Notes under the pieces: generated by a model
The model's database searches: none
What the model was told of the DNA's origin: nothing
The model's input: the letters and a program-made list of their open reading frames with translations, nothing else
Translations under genes and position numbers: made by a program
In this document: positions 33,106 to 45,803 of the stretch, piece by piece
How positions within the stretch are numbered: the first letter of the stretch is position 1
Layout: every line of letters begins with the position of its first letter
Source of the DNA: Lepeophtheirus salmonis
Taxonomy: Eukaryota > Arthropoda > Copepoda > Siphonostomatoida > Caligidae
DNA: 64,000 nucleotides
Assembly: GCF_016086655.4 (NCBI RefSeq)
Contig: NC_052135.2
Coordinates: forward strand, 73,009,702 to 73,073,701
Direction: 5' to 3'

Positions 33106-33365
33106 AGGCTCTTCTCCATCCCGCGAAAGACTCCTTGAAAAAGAGTATGATGTTTGATAGCTCATATCATGACATGGATCTGAAATTCCTGCTGTCCAAG
33201 GATTCTGTGAAGGCCATTTTAGAGGTGGCTAAGGTGGAAAGACTCTTTAATAATGCATTAAAGGGAATAAGTTCCAAAAAAAATAATTTGGAAGATGAAC
33301 CACCGCCCAAAAGAACGAATAACCGAGAAAAAGAAAGACCAAAAGGACCGGGATCCAACTTCTAA
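33106..33365 (+). CDS. Unrecognised helical protein piece with basic tail
   Basis: Forward frame: IQALLHPAKDSLKKSMMF, DLKFLLSKDSVKAILEVA, then KVERLFNNALKGISSKKN and a basic PPPKRTNNREKERPK tail, stop at 33363-33365. The pattern (amphipathic helices, then a Lys/Arg/Pro tail) is protein-like, and the composition differs from local noise. The frame begins inside transposon-derived sequence, so the true N-terminus is not defined. It could be the continuation of the ORF at 32263 or a gag-like piece of a retroelement. No family recognised. Confidence 0.35.
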
Positions 33366-33788
33366 GGAACTGGTCGGCTTCCTTATCGGGAAAAAGAGAG
33401 GAGGTATATTTTTATAGAGACTTTGGTATAAAAAAACTTGCTGCACCTCTAATCTAAGGAATTAAACCTTTACTCTGATCCATTAATATTTAAAAAAAAA
33501 TGTACCTATTGGAGGGAGGAATTTGATTTAGCAGAGGTTGTGGTGGTTAATTCAACTTTTTTTATAATTTCCTAACATTATAACATTAATCATTTCTATT
33601 AGATCCATCTCCACTTAAGAAACAATGAAATCTTATAGGTAAGCAAATGGGACAGTTATTATAGCAAGAAGAAGAGAGATCTGTCATTTAATATCCCTGA
33701 AGACAAACGATGTCAGAACCGAATAATCGATATGCATTTGTTCTACATCATCATTTACTCAAAGACTTCTCTTCATCTTTTCTTCAGC

Positions 33789-33881
33789 AGTTTTGGGTCT
33801 CACTAACGTGCTCAATTTGTTTTTCGTATAGAAGATTCTGGAAAACTTATCTTTATATTTTTCTTCTACAGTTCGGGTCTC
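33789..33881. repeat. Imperfect direct repeat running into the gap
   Basis: TTTTCTTCAGCAGTTTTGGGTCTC (ending about 33801) and TTTTCTTCTACAGTTCGGGTCTC (ending 33881) are about 80 bases apart, and the second runs straight into the N run. The unresolved gap may be a tandem array of this unit. Confidence 0.5.
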
Positions 33882-33981
33882 NNNNNNNNNNNNNNNNNNN
33901 NNNNNNNNNNNNNNNNNNNNNNNNNNNNNNNNNNNNNNNNNNNNNNNNNNNNNNNNNNNNNNNNNNNNNNNNNNNNNNNNN
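33882..33981. other. Assembly gap, 100 N
   Basis: Exactly 100 N, the conventional placeholder for unknown length. Confidence 0.98.
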
Positions 33982-35125
33982 GTATAATAGGGAAGGATCC
34001 AGAAAATCGACTTATTTAATCTCATTTGAAATTTAAGTATTTTCTTTTTATAGTTTAGGAATAAATATCAGCGAGTTTTACAAATGTATTCTCAAATCTC
34101 ATGTCTTTGTTTGATCATTATCGATAAAAATAGTAAATGTGTTGTAATTTTGACCCCAAGAGTACATTTTTTTTTAGATTGTATACCTCAATCAACAATA
34201 AATAAATAGTATGTGATGAACAAGTCTATTTTTGGTGTACCTGGATGTTGTATAATTGTGAAATATACAAACAGATCTGCGGATTTAAAGTCTACTCCCG
34301 CATTACACAACTCCATGTAGCTCTTATTAAAAAATATGCGTCATTTAAAAGGTCACATCTCATACTCCTTCAAAAACACAGATTATATACAAAATATAGT
34401 TTTTGTGTTAATATGGGGACAATATTTATACTTATATGTAATTAAATGAAACTTATATAATGACATAATCTAATATTTGATTACATGGGAATTTTCCATT
34501 CGTGTAAATTACCGTGAGAGAGAAATCTTAATGTCAAGGGTATCAAATTAACTATTAAATAGTTTTTATATTAAAGGAGATGTGTTTTATGGATGGGACG
34601 TATCGGAAATTTTTTGAGTTTATCATAAAAAATAATACAATCACACTATAAGGCTAATTGCTTTAAAATTGGAATGGTACGATACATTTGAATATGGGTA
34701 ATTTTGATAAAAAAAAGGACAATTTTTTTGCATTAAATTAACAGCAACATAGCAAAATAGGACGTTGATAGCGTAACCAAAACAATTTTTGGTGATCTTT
34801 TTATAATATATATAAAATATTGGTAATATTTTTTTTTTAACCATTTTTTCCATACAATTTTTTTATAAAATACATTTTTTTTCTTCATTTTTAGCTTTAA
34901 TAATTAATTGTTGTAAACAGAAATCAATTACTTTTCCAATAGAGTCATTTAATAATGTCTATCTAGCGTTGCATAAGTGCAATTGGCTTACACAAGATAG
35001 CGTTAAAAAGATAAGATTTCCTACTAAAAAACTGTTTAGACAGTTTTGTGATTCGTTGAATCAGTATTGTTTGAGTGTACATCAATGATTGACAACAGGG
35101 AAAATACCATATATTTTACAGTTTT
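33982..35125. other. A/T-rich stretch, no gene seen
   Basis: Short frames here are low-complexity. Confidence 0.3.
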
Positions 35126-35129
35126 TCTT

Positions 35130-35360
35130 TGATAAAGAAAAAACGCAAACCAGCTGGCTGAAAATGTGGATAGTGTTGATGGTTCTAATATTGTAAAACC
35201 CAATTACGCGCAATTTTGGTTTCGTCAATTCTGTTCTGGTAATTTTGATACCCAATTGTCGAAAATATGGATAAAATAAGGGAAACTGCCGAGTCTGCCC
35301 ATCATGTTAGCATTGGTTTTATTGCGAATGTGATAAACATCCATTCAAAATAATGTTTTT
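35130..35360 (+). mobile_element. Mariner transposase N-terminal relic
   Basis: Forward-strand frames give KPNYAQFWFRQFCSGNFD, resembling the second helix-turn-helix (AQxWFxRFxSGNFD) of cecropia-type mariners. In another frame follows PIVENMDKIRETAESAHHVS, resembling RPIVEKVDEIxEKIExDRHIS. No catalytic part is found. Heavily decayed. Confidence 0.5.
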
Positions 35361-36235
35361 CATTTTCTAAACATATTATTAAAAAATATGAATTGCTCGC
35401 ACGCAGTCAATTTAATTCTAGAATTTTTCTGATTTGAAGGGGTTTTTATCTCTTACGCCCATGCTTCAAAGTATTGGTTGGTTTCTAAACCAAGACCAAA
35501 ACCAAATTAATTTTATCTTGACTTAAAGTCTCATTATCGTCTTAATATCGATCCTTCCATCAAATTATGTATCTTCTCTTGGTCTTTAATAAGGTAGTTT
35601 TGATTATAACACGAGTACATTCCTATAGTAAAAAAACTTGGAAGAGGTATCAATCAAGGTGTTTTTTTAAAGGAAAATTTTATGAGGAAGAGGACTGAAG
35701 GATCCAACATTTACTTGCATACGTCATGATAAATATCTTTGTATTTAAGCATTCCAATTTATAAATGTATTTTATATACTCGTACATATCTATAAAAATA
35801 TCCTTCTCGTCCATAAAATAAATTTAAGTCTCTATCTTACAACCATCACTACTTCATATCTTTGTATTATTCTCCTTCAACATAAATATTTCACTAAGTA
35901 TGATTCGTCAAAGTCACAAATTATACAGAAGCATTGCAGTAGTCGAGCTCCGAATCAATTTTCCCCATAAGAAATAACTGAAAACAAATCAATCCCTTCT
36001 CAACCATCAAGTTTTTGCTCTATTTTATACAAAAATAGTATTCTATGTCTTTCTTAGGACTCAAAGCCTCAACTTTATTTTGTATAAATATAGTGTGAGG
36101 CAGTTAGAAATCAAAAAATTCATTCGAGCTCAATAGCAAAGTTTTATCACCAAATTTCTCAAAGGCCAAATATATCGAGTACTGAGACGATCAATTTCCT
36201 GGGTTCCACAGCTTATATGGTATGTTTATCTTAAA

Positions 36236-36448
36236 ATGGATGCTGACAGATTCAGAGATAAGGTCATTATGCTTCTAAAACATCAGATTCCAGACGAAGT
36301 AATAAACAACCAGGAGGTATATTTGTAGTTTTTTAGATTTAAAAAAAATATGTGATGTCATAGTTTTGTTGAGCCTTTCCCACCTAAGAGGCGTGTTATT
36401 AAACAGATGGAACATCTTCTCAACGTTGATACTCTTTTGAAAGTGTAA
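36236..36448 (+). CDS. Possible small two-exon gene, about 54 residues
   Basis: Exon 1 (36236-36316) reads MDADRFRDKVIMLLKHQIPD then EVINNQE, ending in CAGGAG|GTATAT, a good 5' splice site. About 47 bases later TGTCATAG (ending 36363) precedes a second open piece, FVEPFPPKRRVIKQMEHLL then NVDTLLKV and TAA at 36446-36448. The exons are out of phase by one base at this junction, a T-run (TTTTG), so either the splice is elsewhere or a base is missing or extra. The composition is clearly protein-like. I do not recognise the family. It lies alone in A/T-rich DNA. Confidence 0.4.
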
Positions 36449-39269
36449 AACTAACTTTTAGAAGTTTTGACAAGGAACAATTAATTATCTTTTCACCAAA
36501 TTTGAACTTGCTGGATTGATCTATCAAGAGAATGGTTTCGACTTAAGTTTTTAAAATGAGTAATCCCTTTGCACAAATTTAGCCAACTTGTGGTATAATA
36601 TTTGAACAAACTGTGTAAGCCAATGTTATAACAACGGTAATGCGTTTGAATAGACATTCAAGGTCAAGGAGTCATTTTGAATAACCATAGTTATTTTTAA
36701 ATAATTAAAATGTACTAAAAGATTTGGCAATAGATTCATTCAGACCATGTATATTTAGTTTTAACAGTAAAGCAAAAACGTGGGCAACACCATATTTGTA
36801 AAGTGATAAAAACTTTACTCATTAATAACATATAACAGTCAGTCAAGGCGCTCGTATATTCCGATTTATCAAATCTATTTATAAAAAAATTTGCACTATG
36901 TAGATATTAAAGTTTCCGAGTTAATCATTTGGAGAAATTCAAGTTATAAATATAAATTTTAGAAGAACTCTATAAAATATAAATATAATTTTTAACTTGA
37001 ATTGAGCATTAATTTCAAAATCAAAACAAGTTATAATAAATAAAACATCAAGGAAGATAAACTTATTGTAATAAATTTGTCATGCAATTTATGGCAAAAT
37101 GAAGAGCAAGACTCATTCTAAAGTTACTTTTATTTGCAAAAAAATTGTACGTGAACCTGTTTGATAGTCACTCAAACAAGGCCATATAATAAACTAATTC
37201 TACAACCTTGAATAAAACCATGTTATATAATCACTACTTAAATATATTTATAAGAAAAATAATTAAGATTCTTTTGTAAAATTATTTATAAACAAAGTTT
37301 TTAAGTATATCAAAAACAGTTATGTGGATAATATAAATATTGATATTCATGACTTATAAAGAGTATTGTCACATATTGGATCATAGACTAAAACTGTTTA
37401 GAGTCGATAAATTTATTAAATTATATGGACAAATTTCTAAAATATCCTGAAAGAAACTTCATCAAATGACCTTAAAAATGAGAAAAAAAAGTAATTACAG
37501 GGTATGCAAGATATCTATACCGACACTTTGGTGCCCTCTCATGAAAAAACGCGTTACTTAGGCAGCTGATTTTGTTGTAGTTAGATATATTTTTTAAACT
37601 TGCACCAGTTGAAAAAAATAGAGACAAAATTGCTCAAAATCTGCAACTCAGTTAGACATTCGTTGGCAATGTGATGAAGGAATTTGAGGCCTCTTAAGGT
37701 GATTTTGAGGCAACAGCAAAATGTCTCAAATGGCTCCAAAACAATTTTGATGCTTCATCTTACCGGACTTTTGTATCTAAATCTGGCCTCCTCGTGTTTG
37801 TGGCCTAGTATAGAGTTTTTAATTCAGACTGAATATTATTTTATGAAACTAAATAAATAAAAATCTATAAAGCTTTTAGAATCTGGTCTTATCTTTTTAA
37901 TCTATTAGCTGGTTAGAGAGAAAATTGCCTTTGAAAAGAAAATATCTTTTTTGTAGCTCAGATAACTTGTACACCCTATACATCTTATATCACAGTAAAA
38001 TAGTGATGTTTAAATTCAACTATTAGGTTCTAAAAATCCCTATGTAATGGCTAAATTTTTACTATTAATTTTGTTTTGCATTAATTAGGTACGATCAAAA
38101 AGGGCGGGGAGGGAAATGTTAACTTTCCTTATGTTTGCTTAGTGTTGTATAGGTCCTTTATATGGTACTAAAAATCGGTTCAGGCCCACATACTGCCCAG
38201 TTCCGTGTCATTCCTGTTATCAGTCTATAAAAAATGTACCAAATTTTAAAGTGTCATCTATAAAGAATCATTTGAAATAATATTATACTATAGTAATATA
38301 TTTCAGTTTACCATTTCAATTAGTTAAGTAAAACTTTTAAGGATCTTTAAAACACCTTAATATTTTGACATTATTTTTAATTAAGGCTTAAGTAACGGCT
38401 AAATTAGACTTATAAAAATTATACAGCATTGATAGTTGATGAGGCCACTGGTGACTATCTATAATGACCTTATTTATAAAATATTATTTTATATGACGGC
38501 TTTTGCGTCCGATTCAGACATGTCTTTAACATTTGGATTGGTAACTGACCGGATGTCATCATATTGAAACCGATACATCTTTATGTTTGCTCTTCACATT
38601 TAAAATTTGATTATTGTACCACCAAATATATTTTTGAACAAAAATTACTTTTTTTAATTCCCAAATATGTTGTTTTAGTATTGATTGCTTATTAAAAGTA
38701 ACACTTATTTTTTATCCGACCAAAACTCATGATCAGTTTAATAATAACTCTTATAGAAAAACATACCTAGAAATAAAATAAAATGTCATTTTTCAAAATG
38801 TTTCAACAAATTATTTATTTGTATTTACAAATATGTAGTATAGACAAAAATTAAGGAAATACTATAATTTATTAATTATATTTCGTATTTTTATCCGCAG
38901 ATTATTTTCATTTTATGAATATCCGTATTCATATAAGCAAACAACCCTCCTTTTCAACAATGTATCTCTGACTTTTGATCCCTGATTGAAACTACTACAT
39001 CACATGGAATAATCATATTCGTGCTGTAAGTTGCTGAAAGTTCTTATCCGGAAGACCCCATTTTGGATAGCCGATATATCACTAAAGGGACCTTGACTTG
39101 ATTTTTTTTTAAATGGAATGAATTATTTATTTAATCTTTGGCCTATTTTGACAAAAGCTTTGACATTTTCAAATACTATTGTTTTCTTTTTTCAAAAAAA
39201 TAATTTATAAATGCAAAATTTTATGTTTATCACTTCAATTATTACCTTTTTGAAATTTGGCAAAAATAT
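36449..39269. other. Gene-free A/T-rich stretch
   Basis: About 2.8 kb without a supported frame or named repeat. Confidence 0.35.
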
Positions 39270-39766
39270 TTGTAACTAGCTTTCCGACCATAAAAATATA
39301 TAAGAAATTGTTGCTATTTTTCAACATAACCTCCTTTTAACTCTATATACTTACCCCAGTGTTGCTCACATAGCTGTAACCTGTCGAAATAGTTCTTGGT
39401 GGGTTGCTCTGTAAAATAATTGTTGAGGAGACACTTTTTGTTTTTTGCTCCATTACTCAGGTTTGGATTGCGTCAAATTTTAACACAACAAGTCTTTATA
39501 TACTGCTCTGCATTTAATATATTTAAAGGTTGCCCTTTCAAATACAAATATTTAATGACAGCTTCATTATCAATTCTGTTCATTTTCACAAAAACATTCA
39601 CATGAGCTCACTCAAACGACGGTTTCATAACAACTGCCAAAATGGCTGAAACTTTGGTGAGTAACTGTCAAAAGATGCTAGATAGATATGACTAGCTTTT
39701 ATTTACAAGTGCTGTTACGAATGCTGACATCTTCATGATGAGGTTGGAAACTTTTTAGACCACCCC
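39270..39766 (-). mobile_element. Internally deleted mariner, family M3 copy 1
   Basis: Reverse strand from 39766: VKMNRIDNEAVIKYLYLKG (first helix-turn-helix of Mos1-like mariners, cf. EYRAVIKFLxLKG), near 39590-39530. Then a jump to the C-terminal end near 39400-39340, NYFDRLQLCEQHWGKYIELK GGY-type, matching the final RWxKCIxLxGDYVEK of mariners. The middle is absent. End sequences GGTTGGAAACTTTTTAGACC (right) and GCTTTCCGACC (left) are weakly inverted. Confidence 0.65.
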
Positions 39767-40779
39767 ACATAGGAGCAAAATTAAACAAAAAAGATTTATA
39801 TTAATAAAAATACCGCTGACTTAGATACTAAGAAATATTCTATAAGCAGTCATCGATTATATAATAATATGTTAAGTCATTTAGGAAATAGTCTTTTTTT
39901 TTTTTTTGAATGCCTTGTTAATAGTTTTTGTATTCTAAGATACATGCAGATGATTTTGAAAAATATGTATACCATTGACCATGATGTGAACAACATTATC
40001 AATGTGAATCATATTATGTAAATGAAGATAACGTAACTCATGGTGGTATATTGTATTATTGAAATAGGCGAGTGTTGTACGGAGTGTGTAAGGTAATTTG
40101 TTCCCTCTATTTTTTTATTTGTTCCAACATTATATGAAGGATAAAAAAAATACAATCAGATGACAAATTATCTTTTCTTTTCACGCCTAAATTTAAAAAA
40201 AAATAATGAGATAAAAGGTGATTACTCAATCAGCAAAAAGGTTGATCTTATGGACGCTTAAATATTATCAGGCAAGAACATCTTCACTTTGTACAGGGTC
40301 CTAAACCGCAAAAATGACAAATTCATTACAGTATTATCCGATGAGTCGAGGTGGGGTTTTGTTAGAGCGCAAGGAGAAGGCGGGTGTGAGACATATGGTA
40401 CACCTGAATGAAGACTCTAGTTACTATCAGCTGATTTTTATGATTTTGGAGGGAGAAAATGAATTACTGCTATTAAGAGGAGAACGTTCTACATTTAAAA
40501 TAGCATTTCTACAGGGAAAATATAATAATTTATATTCCAATTCATATAAATTTATTTTATTATGTATTTTTAAATCAATTTACACCAAAGATCGGGGAGA
40601 ATTCTTCTTTTAGAGGGCGATGTTAATAAACTACAACTTTTAAATAATTAACAAAAAAGAAGAAAGAACAGACGCATGATCTGTTTTTCCTTTGCTATTA
40701 CAAGTAGCTATACCTAGTTTTTTCTTTACACAGATCCCCTCTCTACCGGTGAAATTAAAGAACCATTCAGAGTAAATCA
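39767..40779. other. No supported gene
   Basis: The 99-codon forward frame at 40314-40613 starts with balanced sequence (MSRGGVLLERKEKAGVRHMV) but turns into A/T-driven F/Y/K/L residues after about residue 60. It may include a short exon-like part; nothing supports it further. Confidence 0.25.
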
Positions 40780-41290
40780 TCTAGCAGGAGCAGTCATGTA
40801 TATGATGACAAGAAGCTGGATCCATATTTATTCAAGTACAATGAAAAAGTTGACATCGAGGCCAACTATAAGGTATGGAATTGAACTATCTTGTCTAAGT
40901 TGAAGACCAATTACCCAGAGGGAAATTAAGTAAGGACTCAAGATGAGGTTCCATCTCAAACATCCAACAAGGTACAAATGTAATGCCTGGAGAACTTTGA
41001 CTTCTAATTGCTGCCTTTCTCACCTGATCTCAATCCTCTTGATTGAGATGTCTGGAATGTTTTGAAGGCAAAAACAAATTGAAGGTCAGCCTCATGGATA
41101 AAAAGGAAAAAGATGTTCTAGGAATACATTCAGAATATTTGTGCCAGGAATCACTCTTGTGTCGAAAATGTGGTTGTTTTGTAGTGTGGTCACATTGATA
41201 AAATATTAGTCATCGCATAGGTGGATATTTTTTTGTTGGGGGTTTTTTAATAAAAAGTAATTTTTCTTCTTAAATTTTCCTCCCACACCC
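40780..41290 (+). mobile_element. Decayed mariner/Tc1 transposase catalytic part
   Basis: Forward strand near 40898-41100: LKTNYPEGN, stop, VRTQDEVPSQTSNKVQ (the QDGAPxHTS block with the D kept), then LPFSPDLNPLD and DVWNVLKAKTN. Further on come frames matching the C-terminal CARNHSCVENVVV. Several stops. Unlike its neighbours this copy retains parts of the catalytic centre. The ends are not clear. Confidence 0.65.
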
Positions 41291-41613
41291 TATATAATAG
41301 TCAAGAGGGCTGAATTAATACAATTAGTTACAGAAGAATGACTTTGTGTTAACAACTTATTATGTACAACGTGCTTACATGGCTTCTAACAATGAAATAT
41401 CAGTATTGACCTACAATACGTATAAAAAAAGAACAAGCGAATAAAGCTACCAGATTAAAATCTTTAAAAGGCTATAAATGAATGGAATTCATAGAATTGG
41501 AGAATGAATGTTTGTTTGTTCAACGTTTTAAGAAGTTAATGGATCAAATTGATCATTTCGTGCTTTATATTATTATAAGATGTTAAAGTCATCTCTACTT
41601 TTTTTTAAATATA

Positions 41614-42140
41614 AAGGGTGTAACAAAAGTTTACCAAAAAAATATTCAAACAAAAATAAGTATTAAGCGTAAATTATGTATCTTATTCAAAAAAAAAAAT
41701 TAAACATAATTTTTTTCCAATTGTTCCCTTTGTAATTTTTTTCAAAAATTACTTCATAGAGCCTCAATATGGGTCCTAAATTTGTTACACATGTATTTCA
41801 CTATGCCTTCGGACGTGTTTTTCCACTCTCTATCCACAGAGGCCTTCTGGGCATCAACAGTGGGTGGTAGACTGCACAGGCCTTGGACTTCTCGGCGCTC
41901 CACATAAAGTAATCCAAGGGATTTAGAATTGGTGGAAGGGTGGTAAAAGCTCAGTTCTTTGATAATTTTCTTGTAACTCTCCACTCTTTTTCCGCGTTTT
42001 TGGGTTGTCAGTCCTTGAACTTTGGTACAGGCTCTTGATTTCAGGCCTAGGTCATGTATCATCTTGGGGAATTTTCATCAATGGTTAACTCCCTGACGGA
42101 TATTAATACGGGGAACAACTACAATTTTTGTCACACACTG
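41614..42140 (-). mobile_element. 527 bp internally deleted mariner flanked by TA
   Basis: Ends are inverted: AAGGGTGTAACAAAAGTTT at 41614 and CAGTGTGTGACAAAAATTG read in reverse from 42140, each bordered by TA. On the reverse strand the frame at 42062-41754 fuses an N-terminal part (GLTTQKRGKRVESYKKII) directly to the C-terminal part (PSTNSKSLGLLYVERRE, then ASVDREWKNTSEGIVKYMC). The central catalytic region is deleted, yet the fused frame is open for 102 codons. Confidence 0.75.
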
Positions 42141-43149
42141 TACTCATGTTGACTTCTGTGCAAGCTGAACTTGGCCTCCGGTTCCGAGGACGATCAGCAA
42201 AGTAATTGTTATTGACTATATACTGTGGACAGACAGACACGTTCCGCAATATTCTTGATCTTGTCTCCTGCATCAATGCATGAAGAGATTTCCTTTTTTA
42301 GCTCCTCCATGACTTCCATTCCACTAAAGGTCAAAAGTAAAAGGTCTGACGTTCACGCAACTTATATTTTTTATGAGTAATGAGCAATTTAAAACGTACA
42401 TTATTTCATTGCTTCTTCAAATAATTGAGACGGCCTTTAGGTACATACTGTATATTTCTAAATTCATTAATCCGTTAGAGATTGCATGAATATAAATAGT
42501 CCATAAGTGTGTACTAATAAAAAAATTATTAACGAAATTTGTTATTCAATAAAATGTGTATAAAATAACTTTTTCATTAATAGTTAAGTGCACAAATGTA
42601 CTTATATATTTATTTACATCAATCAGATGTAAAGATTCACAAGGTGTAGAATGATTTACGTTACGTAGAATCAATATATAGTTATTTTTATATTGTACCC
42701 ATAAAACATTGAATAGAATGAATATAAATTAGTTACTTTCGGAGTAGCACTTTTAAAATCATGTTACCTCCTGTTGTGAGTATACAAAAAGGGGATTTGA
42801 GAGAGGAAAATCAAAGGGGTTGAAGGTTTATATTCTTTTATAAAATTACTGATATAAGTCAATAAAGTTCAAATCAAAAGTACACGATTCTTAATGTTTT
42901 GAGTTACAAAGATCGTATCTCAGTCTTTCACATTTAGTACTTAAAATTCTTCTCGTATCTGTTCATGAAAAATCCTAAATTAAAAAGTGTTTTCTTCATT
43001 ATAGGGGCCCCCAAACACAGAGTCGACACTAAAATGTATCTATCGGGATCCCATTTTCATAACTAATGGTAGTACCCATCGATTTCTGGAGCAATGAGGC
43101 GTCGGCAAAAGACAAATTCTGCTTTAATAATATAGACGATAGCTCCTAA
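42141..43149. other. No recognisable gene
   Basis: A/T-rich; nothing seen. Confidence 0.3.
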
Positions 43150-43790
43150 AGAAACTATTTATTTATTTCGACCTGCGGCGATAAACAAAGCCTCTAAGGT
43201 CGACTTATTTTATAAAATATAAAAATTATCGTTCTTAATAATAATTATAGGCGTTATCCAAGTTACACTCCAGTTAAAAAATTTGGTATAGACATCGTCG
43301 ACAGAGTTTAAATCAGAACATATGATTTTTGTATCATCCGCGTGTAAGAATGTATCTTCTGAAAAATTATCTACTAATTCATTAATTTAAATGTCAAAGA
43401 GCGTGTATCCAAGTACACTACCCTGTGAAACAGATGAAATAACGTCACTAGGCTCAGAAACAGTGGAATTGATCACTACACTCTGTATACTATTCGTCAA
43501 CCAGGAACTAAGCCACTGTAACAACCGACTCTTTATACCGATGTTAGACAATTTTAAAGATAAGTTTCCCATGAGGAACTTTGTCGAAGGCCTTGCTGAA
43601 ATCAAAGTATATAACAACACAGCCAATGTTACAGTTACGACAACTGACGATAACATCCCAGAAAGAAATTAGATTCGAGACACACGACATATTAGGACGG
43701 AACCCGTGTTGTCTATTAGAAATAAGTTAATTACTCTCAAGGAATGATTGTAGCTTCCGGTTACCGATCTGCTCCCTTATTTTACTAACA
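43150..43790 (-). mobile_element. LINE reverse-transcriptase fragment, family L1a copy 2
   Basis: Reverse strand, frame 43656-43387: RPSTKFLMGNLSLKLSNIGI, RLLQWLSSWLTNSIQSVVIN, then SSVSQGSVLGYTLFDI, which is the fingers/palm block of jockey/CR1-like reverse transcriptases (GVPQGSVLGPLLF). Just after the stop come FLHADDTKIICSDLNSVDD (the F-A-D-D active-site motif, here HADD) and VYTKFFNWSVTW. The 3' end is GTCGACCTTAGAGGCTTTG near 43190 and an AAATAAATAAATAG tail. Between them much of the C-terminal part seen in copy 1 is deleted. Confidence 0.8.
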
Positions 43791-43917
43791 TGGATTGTAA
43801 GGGATATGGATCAGTATCAATGTCACTCTCTGTTTTTCATGAGCACACTTAGATGTAACTACTCAATATGCAATTCATATGACGTGTTCTGTCATCAAAA
43901 ATAAGAGAATAATAATA

Positions 43918-45012
43918 AGAGTTGGAAAAAAAAGACTCAAAATTTTGGGTGATTGAGGAGTACTTTAGTCTTTAGAGCGCTAACTAAGAAATACAATGAA
44001 AATTCATTTGAACATTCCAACATTACTATTTAATCTCAATCTTAACATATTCTGAAAATGTAAATGAGTTATGATTAGCAGCTTAGACGATGAAGGCTGT
44101 CATGAAGGCAACTCAGAGTGAATTCAAATTTGGGGAAAAGGTGGAGGAAGACATTGTCCTTTAAGATGTCTCAAACTGCTAAGTCCAGAAGTGGAGGAGG
44201 CCCACATGAAGGAAGGTCAGCAGTCAGCCATATTGTTACTACAGAAGTTTTTGCTCTTCTTTGCTGTAATCTCTTTTCAACTCCAATACCATTCTTAATG
44301 GACTTCTTTATATTGTAAGCATATAGAGATGCCAAATGAATCTGTAGTCTACTAGGCACTGACAGCGGCGCGGAGGAGACCATGTAAGTGTTGGATTTTT
44401 GTTTTAGCTCCTAAAGATACTATAAGGGATAGAGGCGTCATTTATTTAAATCATGAATGTTTTTTCTTATCTCTCCTTCTGATTCTTCTAAATTTCTGTA
44501 CATGCACTTTTTCATCTCTTGCTCTGTTCATTGTGATATAATATCTTTTGATTAAGATTCATGTGGTATAATTTCATAGAAGTTAACCTATCGGACAAGG
44601 TCATGTATTTTTCTTTAGAATAAACCAGAACCATAAACTATTAATTAAAACCATAGTATTTGAATCATAATAATGCTCATAAAAATTATAAAAGTTATTT
44701 TAAAACAAAAATTGTAAAACATTAGTCATCTACGAAGGGTATTTATATTCCATATTTTTTTATTGAGGTTATGTGAATCCTGAACATAATCCATATAAAT
44801 AGTTTTTGTTTATATTTTATTTCAACCATCTTGTTACCTTTTTGCTTTTTAGTCTTTTTCGTTGTTCCGACATTTTTACACTTCGAGACCCATGATAAAA
44901 CTAATTTTTATTTATGTTAAACTGTCGTTTGGTTAAGAAATAAAACCTCGTAATTAAAAATAACGTGGGGGGGGGAGACTGTAAATAAATGCTACTAAAA
45001 GTTTTGGAATCC
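43918..45012 (-). mobile_element. Mariner relic, family M4 copy 1, with internal insertion
   Basis: 44080-44400 aligns with 62125-62390 (GGCAACTCAGAGTG, CAGCCATATTGTT, TTTTTGCTCTTCTT). 44868-45012 aligns with 62405-62557 (CTGTCGTTTGGTTAAG; AATTAAAAATAACG; the end TTTTGGAATCCCCTTT against TTTTGGGGTTCCACTTT). About 455 bases (44413-44867) are extra in this copy. The coding fragments are reverse-strand and broken. Confidence 0.55.
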
Positions 45013-45803
45013 CCTTTATATTTTCATGTTGACAAAACACATAAATAAACTTTATAAACTGTTTAGATATGTTATAAGATTGCAATTAACAAAATACCAT
45101 CACGGTAAATCCTTTCATAGTTTTAAAAAAATGTGAAAGTAAAAACTAATTGGCATGAAAACATTTTAATTATTTATAAATACTACTTAATTGATCACTA
45201 TTATCACTTTAAGTACAATGTTTTAATAGTATCAGGTTTATATTTTTTTTAAATAAGCTTAGTGTACTCAGTACTTCTATCTCTCCTTGAAAGGATCAAG
45301 TATTATTTTCAGGAACTTGATTATATTATCATTAACTGCCATCATTTTATATGATTAGAGTGGGCCGAAAAATCATAACTTTATAAGTTCATGATGGAGG
45401 CTATAAAGGAATTTGTGATACTATGAAAGGCATGCCAAATTTCAGGACGATTGAACGTATTTTGGAGGCTCCCCAATTCAGTTGAAGCTTTATATATACT
45501 TATTTTGTGGATTTTATAAGCATTTTCTAATTATTATCAGCAATAATGGTAAGACATTGGATTTTCGGTCATACACTTATCTGGTATTTTCAACCAATAA
45601 TAGTCAAACAGTTCCTGTTTCGTTCTTTTTTTAAAAAAATTGTAGGTCCCAAAAATAAAATTTTGTAATTTCTCTTAAATATTATGTTATTTTCACCTTT
45701 ATGGGTCAAAATCATAATTTCTTTAGAATAGAGTGAATAATAGAGTCAGTTTTTCACACAAAATAAATCATTTATATGAATAAATAGACATTTTAAAAGT
45801 GTA

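Noticed and set aside
33710..34036. Forward and reverse ORFs running through the N gap
   Set aside because: The middle is unknown bases; the known parts show no motif.
40314..40613. 99-codon forward ORF as a gene
   Set aside because: The last 40 codons are A/T-driven; no homologous motif and no splice signal that would rescue the first part.
43391..43672. 93-codon forward ORF
   Set aside because: It is the complement of the LINE reverse-transcriptase frame, whose motifs are on the reverse strand.
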